A DNA stretch of 62,305 bases from Actinomycetes bacterium (GCA_023386365.1 JAEWJX010000059.1:1-62305), one strand, 5' to 3'. Positions 34,103 through 41,725 are shown, counted from the stretch's first letter. The notes: a model not told the origin generated them from the letters alone. Numbers and translations are program-made.

Positions 34103-35113
34103 ATGGTCGGCGCGCGTCGCGAGAAAGTTCAGGTCCTCGTCGCCGGTGGCGCGGCCACCGCGCTGGGGGTCCTCGTCTGTCTGCTGATCCCCACCGCGTC
34201 GGGGGTACCGAACGGCTGGCTCTCGTCGCTCCTGCTCGTCGGATTTCTCCTGGCCGCGATCGCCGTATCGGCGGTGATCGGCTTCATCTTCGGAATTCCT
34301 CGCGCCCGCGTCGAGACGGTGCCGACGACCGAGAAGAAGACCGTGCTGCGACGGTTCGAGGCGAACTCCAACCTGGAGCAGATCTCCGATTGGCTGACGA
34401 AGATCCTCGTCGGGGCGGGTCTCGTGCAACTCGCAGTGCTTCCGAGCGCGCTGCGGAAGCTCGGTGACTACCTCGGGCCCGCGGTGGGTTTTCCCGGTGG
34501 CGCCCCCGCAACGGTCGCGATCGTGCTGTACGGCGTGGGGGTGGGCTTCCTGATGGCCTACCTCTGGGCGCGGCTGAGGCTTCGGGTGCTGCTCGAAGAG
34601 AGCGAACTGCTGGCCGACGGGGTCTGGGAGGCGATCGAGCAGAAGGTGCTGCTCGCCGAGGCGACCGCAGACACCGGCAAGTCGCGCCGCGAGGTTCGCC
34701 GCAGTCTCGACACGGTGCAACGGATCGCGTCGTACGCCGATTCGCTCGCGGCGGTGCTCTGGGTCGACGACAACCCGCGCAACAACACCGTGCTCGTGAG
34801 CGCGATGCAGGCGTCCGGCATCGAGGTGAGCCTGGCGATGTCGACCCAGGAGGCGCTTCGGGCGCTGAGCAGCAGATCGTTCGGGTTGGTCATCACCGAC
34901 GCCGGCCGGCGCGAGGCCGGGGAGTATGACGGTGAGGCTGGGCTGACGCTCGTGTCCCTGGTGGTCGAGCGGCAGGACCATCCTCCGGTGATCGTGTACA
35001 CCACAGCCAGAATCGCGTCGCAGAAGAAGAAGTTCATCGACGCCGGCGCGACGGCGGTGACCGGATCTCCGAGCGAGCTCATGGAACTCGCCTTCAAGGC
35101 GCTCGCCACCTGA
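34103..35113 (+). CDS. Membrane-anchored receiver-domain protein
   Basis: The 336-residue protein has hydrophobic helices near residues 10-32 and 40-64, an 'FGIPRA' turn, and a short conserved-looking block 'SNLEQISDWLTKILVGAGLVQL' (in part, 89-110). A further helix follows (about 135-157), then a charged linker and a C-terminal response-regulator receiver domain (217-335). The receiver keeps the acidic pair D222-D223, phospho-acceptor D266 and T300/T301. Where the invariant Lys is expected, it has 'TGSP' (about 320-323). A receiver fused to an N-terminal membrane module is unusual: output is probably conformational or protein-protein, at the membrane. AAGGAAGAGA precedes the ATG. No kinase is adjacent. 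Nothing recognisable precedes it apart from the CDF gene. The function is not established. Confidence 0.75.
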   Translation: MVGARREKVQVLVAGGAATALGVLVCLLIPTASGVPNGWLSSLLLVGFLLAAIAVSAVIGFIFGIPRARVETVPTTEKKTVLRRFEANSNLEQISDWLTKILVGAGLVQLAVLPSALRKLGDYLGPAVGFPGGAPATVAIVLYGVGVGFLMAYLWARLRLRVLLEESELLADGVWEAIEQKVLLAEATADTGKSRREVRRSLDTVQRIASYADSLAAVLWVDDNPRNNTVLVSAMQASGIEVSLAMSTQEALRALSSRSFGLVITDAGRREAGEYDGEAGLTLVSLVVERQDHPPVIVYTTARIASQKKKFIDAGATAVTGSPSELMELAFKALAT

Positions 35114-35133
35114 ATCCCGGGCACGGCCGGCGG

Positions 35134-35448
35134 CTACAGCCCTTCGGCGATGCGCTTGATGGCGGCGAGGCGGCGGTCCCATTCGACGCCGATCGCGTCG
35201 AGGCGTTGGGCGGTGGCGCTGAGCTGCGCGCCGAGCACGCGGTACTGCACCTCGCGGCCGACGCGCACCGGCTCGACGAGGCCCACCTCCTGCAGCACAG
35301 CGAGGTGCTTGGCGATGGCCTGGCGCGACACCGGGAGGCGCCCGGCGAGAGCGGATGCCGACGCAGCGCCCTCGCCGAGTGCCTCCAGGATGCTCCACCG
35401 GGTCTCGTCGCCGAGGGCGGCGAACACGGGGACGATCGTCTCTGTCAC
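35134..35448 (-). CDS. ArsR-family transcriptional regulator
   Basis: The 104-residue winged-helix protein has the DNA-binding helix 'RLPVSRQAIAKHLAVLQEVGLV' (in part) and 'PVRVGREVQYRVL' wing. It lacks the ArsR metal-site Cys, so it is of the ArsR type paired with AHSA1/SRPBCC proteins. The GTG start overlaps the stop of the upstream AHSA1 gene by 4 nt. Three TGCAA-N8-TTGCA dyads lie upstream of the pair (35950-36020) and are its likely operators. Confidence 0.9.
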   Translation of the reverse strand: MTETIVPVFAALGDETRWSILEALGEGAASASALAGRLPVSRQAIAKHLAVLQEVGLVEPVRVGREVQYRVLGAQLSATAQRLDAIGVEWDRRLAAIKRIAEGL

Positions 35449-35924
35449 GCGGCGCCCTCGAGCAGGGCGACCAGCTTGTCGAGCTCGTCGGTCCACCCGG
35501 TGCCGTGGTCGCGTGCATTCGAGACCGGGTCGCTGGTGTGCTCGAACCCGGTCTCGACCACGATCAGCTGGGTGCCGTCGGCGACCTCGTCGAGGGTGAA
35601 GGTGAAGACGGTCGAGTTGTCGGCCGTGACGGCGTCGGGCAGCGTCTCGGCGGCGTCGTCGTTGCCCCAGCGGTAGGTGATCGAACGCAGCTCGTCGACC
35701 TCCTCCACGCGGATGGGGATCGCGCCGTAGCCGTCGAACGTCATGGTGCCGGTGGCGCCGACGCCCGCACCGTCGAGCACCGTCTGCCCGAACCACTGCG
35801 AGATGTGGGCGGGGTCGGTGATCGCCGACCAGACCTTCTCGACGGGTGCGGCGATGCGGATGGTGCGGCGGACGCTGAGGGCGTCTTCGTCGACGATCGC
35901 GCGGGGGTTGTCGGTCATGCTCAT
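35445..35924 (-). CDS. AHSA1/SRPBCC-family protein
   Basis: The 159-residue protein has a SRPBCC (START-like) fold: 'VRRTIRIAAPVEKVWSAITDPAHISQWFG' (in part) and 'DHGTGWTDELDKLVALLE' at the end. The fold binds hydrophobic ligands, and in this pairing the protein may report a ligand to the ArsR regulator. GAAAGGAAC sits 6 nt before the ATG. First gene of the operon. Confidence 0.9.
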   Translation of the reverse strand: MSMTDNPRAIVDEDALSVRRTIRIAAPVEKVWSAITDPAHISQWFGQTVLDGAGVGATGTMTFDGYGAIPIRVEEVDELRSITYRWGNDDAAETLPDAVTADNSTVFTFTLDEVADGTQLIVVETGFEHTSDPVSNARDHGTGWTDELDKLVALLEGAA

Positions 35925-35949
35925 GATGATGTTCCTTTCGCAGGTTCTG

Positions 35950-36020
35950 TGCAACTCTTGAGTTGCATGTGCAATCACAGGGTTGCACGGCTCGCGACGA
36001 TATGCAACCCGTAGATTGCA
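35950..36020. promoter_or_regulatory. Triple ArsR operator array
   Basis: Three 18-bp dyads follow the pattern TGCAA-N8-TTGCA. They are at 35950-35967 (TGCAACTCTTGAGTTGCA, a perfect palindrome), 35970-35987 (TGCAATCACAGGGTTGCA) and 36003-36020 (TGCAACCCGTAGATTGCA). The first two centres are 20 bp apart and the third 33 bp further, close to two and three helical turns. They lie between the AHSA1-ArsR operon and the divergent hydrolase remnant. Confidence 0.85.
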
Positions 36021-36056
36021 GTTCACGATGCCGGGCGACGGGCCTACCCTCGGCGC

Positions 36057-36716
36057 ATGGCGACATTCGCACTCATCCACGGCGCTGGCGACGCCGGCTG
36101 GTACTGGCACCTCGTCGAAGATCACCTGCGCGCCCGCGGCCACCACACCGTCGCGCCCGACCTCCCGTGCGACGACGACACCGCCGGGCTCCCCGAGTAC
36201 GCGGATGCGGTGGTCGCCGCCGTCGGCGACCGCGCCGACATCATCGTCGTGGGCCAGTCGCTCGGAGGATTCACGGCGCCGCTCGTGGCCGAGCGAATCC
36301 GCGCGCGGATGCTGGTGCTGGTGGCCGCGATGATCCCGGCCCCCGGCGAAGCCGCATCCGACTACTGGGCGAACACGCGGTACGACGACGAGCAGCTCGG
36401 GGACTACGGCGACGAGATCGCGTGGTTCTACCCCGACGTCGACCCCTAGCTCGCCGCCGAAGCGCTGCGCCACGGACGCCGGCAGTCGGAGACGCGGCTC
36501 GGCGAGAGCTCACCGCTCACCGTCTGGCCCGACATCGCCACCCGGGTGGTCGCCTGCCGCGACGACCGCATCTTCCCCCTCAGCTACCTGCGCCGGGTCG
36601 CCGAGGAGCGCCTCGGCATCACCCCCGACGAACTCGACGGCGGTCACACCCCCGCGCTCAGTCGGCCGCGAGAGCTCGCCGAACTGCTCGACGCGTACGC
36701 GTCGTCGTCCGCCTGA
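36057..36716 (+). pseudogene. Alpha/beta hydrolase interrupted by an in-frame amber codon
   Basis: The frame opens with 'MATFALIHGAGDAGWYWHLVE' and the elbow 'VVGQSLGGFTAP', then meets TAG at 36447-36449. It continues in the same frame for 88 more codons to a TGA at 36714. The tail contains the expected acid ('CRDDRIFP') and His ('GGHTPALS') of the triad. So a single C-to-T change (CAG to TAG) would explain the break. The truncated product of 130 residues lacks Asp and His. TACCCT precedes the ATG by 6 nt. A sequencing error or read-through cannot be excluded. Confidence 0.85.
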
Positions 36717-36759
36717 CCCGCCGAGCCGCCGCCCAGCAACCCGGCGTACACTCACCTCC

Positions 36760-36837
36760 GTGCATCCGCTCACCCTCCCCACTCAGCCCGTCGGGCGTCA
36801 GGAGGTCGTCGGCGTCCCCATCGCCGACGCGAGATAG
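36760..36837 (+). CDS. Possible leaderless 25-codon ORF
   Basis: GTG CAT CCG CTC ACC opens a 25-codon frame ending with TAG at 36835. TACACT ends 7 nt before the GTG, as at other leaderless starts here. It is in the same frame as the FBP-domain gene that follows. So it could be a short leader, the original N-terminus cut off by a stop, or chance. Confidence 0.35.
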   Translation: MHPLTLPTQPVGRQEVVGVPIADAR

Positions 36838-36900
36838 CTCTGCCCTGTCCCGAGTTACCGCACGTCCGCGTGCACCCCAGACAGTGAAAGCAGAACCTTC

Positions 36901-37392
36901 CTGCATGCCATCTCCGAGGCGACCCTGCGCGCCTCCTTCATCAACGCATCCCTCCGCGAACGCCAGAACCTCACCCTGCCGCCCGAGTTCGGCGACCTCC
37001 CCTGGGATCGCCTCGACTTCCTCGGATGGCGCGACCGCAAAGCCGCACAACTCGGTTACGTGGTGGCCGAGCTCGACGGCGAACCGGTCGGCATCCTGCT
37101 GCGCCAAGCGGATGCGAAACCCCGCTCCCGCGCTCAGTGCTCGTGGTGCGCCGACGTGCAGCTTCCGAACGACGTCGTGCAGTTCAGCGCCAAACGCGCC
37201 GGCAACGCGGGACGCAACGGCAACACCGTCGGCACGCTCGTGTGCGCGAACTTCGAATGCCCGGTGAACGTGCGCCGACGGGCACCGCTCGCCTACGTCG
37301 GCTTCGACCTGGAGGCGGAGAAGCAGCGACGCATCGTGGCGCTTCGCGAGCACGTCACCAACTTCGTGCGGAACGTGCGCGACGGGGAATAG
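36901..37392 (+). CDS. FBP-domain (elongation factor G-binding, treble-clef zinc finger) protein, no standard start codon
   Basis: The frame contains the complete FBP family domain: 'HAISEATLRASFINASLRE' at the start, then 'RLDFLGWRDRKAAQLGY' and the zinc finger 'CSWCADVQLP...CANFEC'. The FBP domain rescues EF-G from fusidic acid in related proteins. The domain begins at 36901 with CTG CAT GCC, where other members have a start Met. No ATG, GTG or TTG precedes the domain in frame after the TAG at 36835. A CTG start, a start lost by mutation, or damage in the upstream 36760-36900 stretch are all possible. The first regular in-frame start is GTG 37060, inside the domain. Confidence 0.75.
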   Translation: MHAISEATLRASFINASLRERQNLTLPPEFGDLPWDRLDFLGWRDRKAAQLGYVVAELDGEPVGILLRQADAKPRSRAQCSWCADVQLPNDVVQFSAKRAGNAGRNGNTVGTLVCANFECPVNVRRRAPLAYVGFDLEAEKQRRIVALREHVTNFVRNVRDGE

Positions 37393-37401
37393 CCCCGCCG
37401 A

Positions 37402-38160
37402 TCAGGAACGCGCCGCGAACCCCGCGATCAGCGCCTGCGCCGCCGGGGTGTCGAACGCCGCCCCGATCGACCGAGCCTCCTGGGCGAGCTGCTCGGCGAT
37501 CGGGCGGTGCGCCGCATCCCGCACCAGCCGCTTCGCCTGCCCGTAGGCGGCGGTCGCTCCATCGAGCCACGAACGGGCGACGGCCTCCGCGCGGGCGCCG
37601 ACCTCGGCATCCGGCACCGCCTCCGCCGCGAGGCCCCACTCGACCGCCTCGGCGGCGGACAGCATCCGAGGCTGCAGCACCAGCTGGAGCGCACGCCGCT
37701 CTCCCACCGCGCGGGCCAGCTGCGCCGACACCGACAGGTCGGGGGTGAGACCCATGCTCGCGTAGAGGCTGCCGACCCGCGACCCCTCGCCGATGACCGC
37801 ATAGTCCCCGCTCAGCAGGATGCCGAGCCCGCCGCCCGCGGTGGTGCCGTGCGCGGCCACCGCCACCGGCACCGTCGAACCGGTGAGCGCCAGGATGCCG
37901 CGGTTGATCACCCCGGCCAGCTCGGTGATCGCAGCCCCCGAGCCCAGCTCGGCCATCGCCCGCACATCTCCGCCCGCGCAGAACGCGGGACCGGCGGCGT
38001 CGACCAGCACGGCACCGACGTCGTCGCGCGACACCGCCTCCTCCGTCACCCGCGCCCACGCATGGGCGAGCGCCTCGTCGAAAGCGTTGAGCCGCTCCGG
38101 ACGGTTGAGGGTGATCCGCGCGAGGCCGCGTTCGACACTGAACAGGATGGGGTCCGACAT
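37402..38160 (-). CDS. Enoyl-CoA hydratase/isomerase family protein
   Basis: The 252-residue crotonase-fold protein has 'LNRPERLNAFDEAL', the oxyanion-hole block 'PAFCAGGDVRAMAEL' and 'AHGTTAGGGLGILLSGDYAV'. The residue after the second glycine-rich loop that is often the catalytic Glu in hydratases is Leu/Ser here, so an isomerase or hydrolase role is as likely as hydration. TAGTCT precedes the ATG by 7 nt. It is divergent from the carboxylesterase gene. Confidence 0.87.
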   Translation of the reverse strand: MSDPILFSVERGLARITLNRPERLNAFDEALAHAWARVTEEAVSRDDVGAVLVDAAGPAFCAGGDVRAMAELGSGAAITELAGVINRGILALTGSTVPVAVAAHGTTAGGGLGILLSGDYAVIGEGSRVGSLYASMGLTPDLSVSAQLARAVGERRALQLVLQPRMLSAAEAVEWGLAAEAVPDAEVGARAEAVARSWLDGATAAYGQAKRLVRDAAHRPIAEQLAQEARSIGAAFDTPAAQALIAGFAARS

Positions 38161-38199
38161 GACTCCGAGACTATTCGCCCGCCCCGGCATACTGGCCAG
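38161..38199. promoter_or_regulatory. 39-bp divergent promoter with two leaderless starts
   Basis: A minus-strand TAGTCT (7 nt from the ATG of the crotonase gene) and a plus-strand CATACT (6 nt from the ATG of the esterase gene) both fit inside 39 bp, leaving about 14 bp between the -10 elements. The two -35 regions would overlap the opposite promoter. Confidence 0.55.
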
Positions 38200-39540
38200 A
38201 TGAGCGCACCCGACGCCCCCCGATTCGACCCACCGTGCGGACCGATCGTCGGATGGCGTGACGGCGACGTGCTGCGAGCCACCGGCATCCCGTACGCGCG
38301 GGCCGAACGCTTCGCCCGACCGCATGCGGTGCCCGACCGGTCGCCGCAGGATGCGCCGCTCGAGGCCACCGGCTGGGCGCCCGCCAGCCCGCAGCCGCCG
38401 GCGCCGCAACTCGAGCGGCTCCTCGGTGCCGCCGCGGTCGGCGATCCGGTGATCGACGAGCACTGCCAGAACCTGTCGATCACCCTGCCTGCCGACCTCG
38501 CCCCCGGCGAGACACTGCCGGTGATGGTGTGGATCCACGGCGGCTCCTACGTGAGCGGGGCAGGCGACGCCCCCATCCACGACCCCGCCCGGCTGGTGGT
38601 GGAGCAGCGGGTGATCGTCGTGGCCGTCACCTACCGTCTCGGGCTGCTCGGGTTCCTCGGCTCGGACGGCGGACGCCCCGCGAACCTCGGCCTCTTCGAC
38701 CTGTGCGCGGCGCTCGCCTGGGTGCAGCGCAACATCCGCGCCTTCGGCGGCGACCCGGATGCGGTGACCGCGTTCGGCGAATCGGCCGGCGGCGACGCGA
38801 TCGCGCACCTCATCGCCACTCCGGATGCACGCACCCTGTTCTCGCGCGCCATCATCCAGAGCGCGCCGCTCGGCATCTCCCGCGGCCGGACTGCGATGAG
38901 CGCGGCGATGGTGGATGCGGCGACCGACCTGGCACCCGATACCCCGCTCGACGAGCTGGTCGGGCGGCAGCCGGAGGTGGCGGCCGCCGGCTCCGGGCAC
39001 GGGTTGCTCAGCGCGATGCCGTTCGGCACCCAGTACGGACTCGACCCGCTGCCCGCCGAAGACCGCATCGACGCCGCGTGGGACGCCGCCGCATCCGGCA
39101 TCGACGTGCTGATCGGCAACAACGCCAACGAGGCGCGCATGTTCATCCCCGAGCTGCCGAAGATCGGCGACGCCGCCCGCCTGCCGATGATCGGGCCGCT
39201 CGTGCGGTGGGCGGTCGACCGTGCGCTCACCAAGCGCATCTACGGTGGGCCGGCCCTCGACTTCGCGAGGCGCCGCGCCACCGCCGGCGGGCGCGCCTTC
39301 CACTACGTCATCGACTGGCACGCGCCCGGCAACACCTACCGCGCCGCCCACACGGTCGATCTGCCGCTGCTGCTCGGCACCCGCGAGAGCGCCGCCGGTT
39401 CGATCATCACCGAAGGCGCCGACTGGGCCGAGCTGGATGCGGCGGGCCGGAGCGTGCGGCAGGCGTGGGCCGACTTCGCCCGCGGCCGACTCGCCGACCG
39501 CGGGCGCATCCCCGGCGTCATCCGCTGGGCTCGCGCCTGA
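38200..39540 (+). CDS. Type B carboxylesterase/lipase family protein
   Basis: The 446-residue alpha/beta hydrolase resembles carboxylesterase B proteins. It shows the oxyanion block 'VMVWIHGGSYVSGAG', the Ser elbow 'AFGESAGGDAIAHL', the acid in 'GNNANEARMF', and late catalytic His in 'HTVDLPLLLGT'. It has no signal peptide, so it acts in the cytoplasm. CATACT lies 6 nt before the ATG. It converges with the PEP-mutase-like gene, with 1 nt between the stops. Confidence 0.88.
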   Translation: MSAPDAPRFDPPCGPIVGWRDGDVLRATGIPYARAERFARPHAVPDRSPQDAPLEATGWAPASPQPPAPQLERLLGAAAVGDPVIDEHCQNLSITLPADLAPGETLPVMVWIHGGSYVSGAGDAPIHDPARLVVEQRVIVVAVTYRLGLLGFLGSDGGRPANLGLFDLCAALAWVQRNIRAFGGDPDAVTAFGESAGGDAIAHLIATPDARTLFSRAIIQSAPLGISRGRTAMSAAMVDAATDLAPDTPLDELVGRQPEVAAAGSGHGLLSAMPFGTQYGLDPLPAEDRIDAAWDAAASGIDVLIGNNANEARMFIPELPKIGDAARLPMIGPLVRWAVDRALTKRIYGGPALDFARRRATAGGRAFHYVIDWHAPGNTYRAAHTVDLPLLLGTRESAAGSIITEGADWAELDAAGRSVRQAWADFARGRLADRGRIPGVIRWARA

Positions 39541-39541
39541 G

Positions 39542-40312
39542 CTAGTTGAGCGCGGGGGTGTCTTCGGGGATCACGCCGCCGCTGTAGAGCGACGCGCCCA
39601 GGTTCTGCAGGGCCCGCAGGGCGACACGCTGCGTCAGCGGGCCGTACGAGATGCGGGCCACGCCGAGCGCCTCATACTCCTTCGCCGGCAACGCACCGGG
39701 CAGGCCGATGATCGAGAGCTTGCCGGCGCCGAGCCCGTCGACCAGCTTCTCGACGTGCTCGCGCTTCAGCGCACGCGGCACGAACACCAGCGCCGCACCC
39801 TCGTCGAGGTAGGCACGCCCGCGGCGGATCGCCTCATCCAGCAGGTCCTCGATGGGGGCGTCGCCGCCGCGCAGCAGCGCATCCGTGCGGGCGTTCAACT
39901 GGAACGCCACCCCCTCGCGCTCCGCGGCCGCCATGATGGCGCGCACCCGCGCCACCGACTCGTCGAACGGACGCATCGCATCTTCGACGTTCGCGCCCAC
40001 GATGCCGAACCCGATCGCGCGGCGGATCGTCTCGCCCGGGTCGTCGTAGCCGTCGTCGAGGTCGGCGCTCACCGGCAACTCGACCGCCTCGGCCACCGTC
40101 TTCGCGGATGCCAGGGCCAGCTCCACCGGCATCGTGCCGTCGGCGTACCCGTGGCTCGCCGCGATCGAATGCCCGGCGGTCGCGATCGCCTTCGTCCCGG
40201 GGACGTCGGCGATCACCTTCGCGCTCACCGCATCCCACACGTTCACCACCTGCAGGATCTCGGGGGACTCGTGCAGCGCCTTCAGGGCCAGTGCCTTCTC
40301 GGATGTGCTCAT
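39542..40312 (-). CDS. Isocitrate lyase/phosphoenolpyruvate mutase superfamily protein
   Basis: The 256-residue TIM barrel has 'VVNVWDAVSAKVIAD' (start), 'PVSADLDDGYDDPGETIRRAIGFGIVGANVEDA' (abbreviated, metal ligands) and 'FQLNARTDALLRGGD'. Such proteins cleave or form C-C or P-C bonds in 2-methylisocitrate/phosphonate-like chemistry; the substrate is unknown. TAGCGT precedes the ATG by 6 nt. A palindromic repeat (40350) separates it from the upstream cytochrome b-like gene. Confidence 0.88.
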   Translation of the reverse strand: MSTSEKALALKALHESPEILQVVNVWDAVSAKVIADVPGTKAIATAGHSIAASHGYADGTMPVELALASAKTVAEAVELPVSADLDDGYDDPGETIRRAIGFGIVGANVEDAMRPFDESVARVRAIMAAAEREGVAFQLNARTDALLRGGDAPIEDLLDEAIRRGRAYLDEGAALVFVPRALKREHVEKLVDGLGAGKLSIIGLPGALPAKEYEALGVARISYGPLTQRVALRALQNLGASLYSGGVIPEDTPALN

Positions 40313-40349
40313 GGGGCGACGCTACCGGGAGGCCCGCAGAGCGCGCTGG

Positions 40350-40398
40350 GAGGTTTCGATACGCGGCCGCCTCCGGCGGACGCTACTCAACCAGCGGG
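40350..40398 (+). repeat. Intergenic palindromic repeat
   Basis: The copy runs from AGGTTTCGATACGCG to CGCTACTCAACCAGCG around GCCGCCTCCGGCGGAC. Its right end contains the final codons and stop of the cytochrome b-like gene on the minus strand. Confidence 0.82.
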
Positions 40399-41283
40399 GG
40401 TGCGGATGGTGACGTCGCCGAAGCGGCGGCCGAGCGCCGCGATGTAGGCCGGGCGGGCGAGCGCCCAGGCTCCGGCGATCACCAGCAGGGAGAGCACGAA
40501 GACGGCGAAGCCGACCCAGTTCACCTCGTCGCTGGCGGTGTAGATGTGGTTCAGGTTGCGCAGGGCGCCGGTGGCGAGCACCAGGGTGACGTGCACGATC
40601 ACGAACAGCACGAAGTACAGCATCACGGGGAAGTGGATGCGCTTCGCCAGGTCGAAGGGGTAGGCGCGGTTGACGCGCTCCCAGGAGCGGGGCCACAGCG
40701 CCGACATGCGCGCGCCGGTGGCGATCGCGAGCGGCGCCGCGATGAACACGGTGGCGAAGTAGGTGAGCTGCTGAAGGCTGTTGTAGTTCACCCAGCCGTT
40801 CTCCGTCGGCCAGTCCAGCGACGCGTACTGCAGCCCCGCCGACACCGCGTTCGGGAACACCTCCCAGCTGGTGGGCACGATCCGCATCCACTGCCCCGTC
40901 ACGAACAGCAACACCACATAGACCAGCCCGTTCACGATCCACAGGCCGTCGAGCACCAGGTGGAACCAGACGGTGAGGCTCATGCGGCGGCGACGGTTGC
41001 GGCGCGAGGCCCACACGGCGGGCGGTGTCTTCTGCTGCCGGATCTGCCACCCGGTGCGCACCACCAGTACCAGCAGGAACACGTTGAAGAAGTGCTGCCA
41101 GCCGAGCCACGCGGGGAATCCGACGGGGGCGCCTTCGGGCAGGGCGTACGAGCCGGGGAATTCGATGAGGAACTGCTGCACCGGCTCCAGCGTGCGCAGC
41201 CAGCGGGCGGCGAGCACCACCACGAGGGCGAGCACGATGATCGCGATAGCGGCGAGCGCCCACCGACGCCCGCGTGCTCCCAT
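40387..41283 (-). CDS. Cytochrome b/b6-like (b561/NapC-type) membrane protein
   Basis: The 298-residue protein has five or more membrane helices with His residues placed for heme ('WQHFFNVFLLVLVV', 'LTVWFHLVLDGLWI', 'KRIHFPVMLYFVLFVIVH'). It resembles the cytochrome b561 module of dehydrogenase and molybdoenzyme systems. No partner reductase is adjacent. TACGTT lies 6 nt before the ATG. The end ('PAG' and TGA) is supplied by the repeat at 40350. Confidence 0.82.
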   Translation of the reverse strand: MGARGRRWALAAIAIIVLALVVVLAARWLRTLEPVQQFLIEFPGSYALPEGAPVGFPAWLGWQHFFNVFLLVLVVRTGWQIRQQKTPPAVWASRRNRRRRMSLTVWFHLVLDGLWIVNGLVYVVLLFVTGQWMRIVPTSWEVFPNAVSAGLQYASLDWPTENGWVNYNSLQQLTYFATVFIAAPLAIATGARMSALWPRSWERVNRAYPFDLAKRIHFPVMLYFVLFVIVHVTLVLATGALRNLNHIYTASDEVNWVGFAVFVLSLLVIAGAWALARPAYIAALGRRFGDVTIRTPAG

Positions 41284-41318
41284 GCCTCAAACGTAGGGGG
41301 TGGCGCCGCCCCCGCGCG

Positions 41319-41684
41319 TCAGCCCAGCACCACCAGGAAGCCGAGCACCGCGGTGGCTGCCGCGAACACGAGGAGCGCCGCGGAGATCGGCGGCTCGTGG
41401 CGACGGATGTGCACGACGGTTGCGCCGACCATCAGGACGGCGAGCAGCGCGGCCGCGATCGGCGACAGGATCGGCGCGATGCCGGAGAGCATGGGCAGCA
41501 CGATGCCGAGCGCACCGAGCACCTCAGCGGCGCCGATCAGGCGGATGGCGGGCTGCGAGAAGTCTTCGGCCCACGCCATCCCGGATGCGATGAGCGCCTC
41601 CTTCGGGCGGGCGATCTTCATGGCTCCGGCGGCGAAGAAGGCGAGGGCGGTCAGGCCCGCGACGATCCAGAACGCGATCAGCAA
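41319..41684 (-). CDS. DoxX family membrane protein
   Basis: The 121-residue protein has four helices and the DoxX opening 'LIAFWIVAGLTALAFFAAGAMKIARPKEAL' (abbreviated). DoxX proteins are small membrane partners of redox and stress systems. The TTG at 41684 is the start: AGGAGG ends 6 nt before it. It is divergent from the second HxlR gene, with a 25-bp dyad between them, which suggests HxlR represses it. Confidence 0.85.
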   Translation of the reverse strand: MLIAFWIVAGLTALAFFAAGAMKIARPKEALIASGMAWAEDFSQPAIRLIGAAEVLGALGIVLPMLSGIAPILSPIAAALLAVLMVGATVVHIRRHEPPISAALLVFAAATAVLGFLVVLG

Positions 41685-41700
41685 AGGTTCCTCCTGGTGG

Positions 41701-41725
41701 GGTCGGTTATCATCGGTAACTGACC
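41701..41725. promoter_or_regulatory. Second HxlR operator dyad
   Basis: GGTCGGTTA-N7-TAACTGACC spans 25 bp, matching on 8 of 9 arm positions. It lies between the divergent DoxX and HxlR genes. The total length equals that of the first HxlR-associated dyad (14915-14939). Confidence 0.6.
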
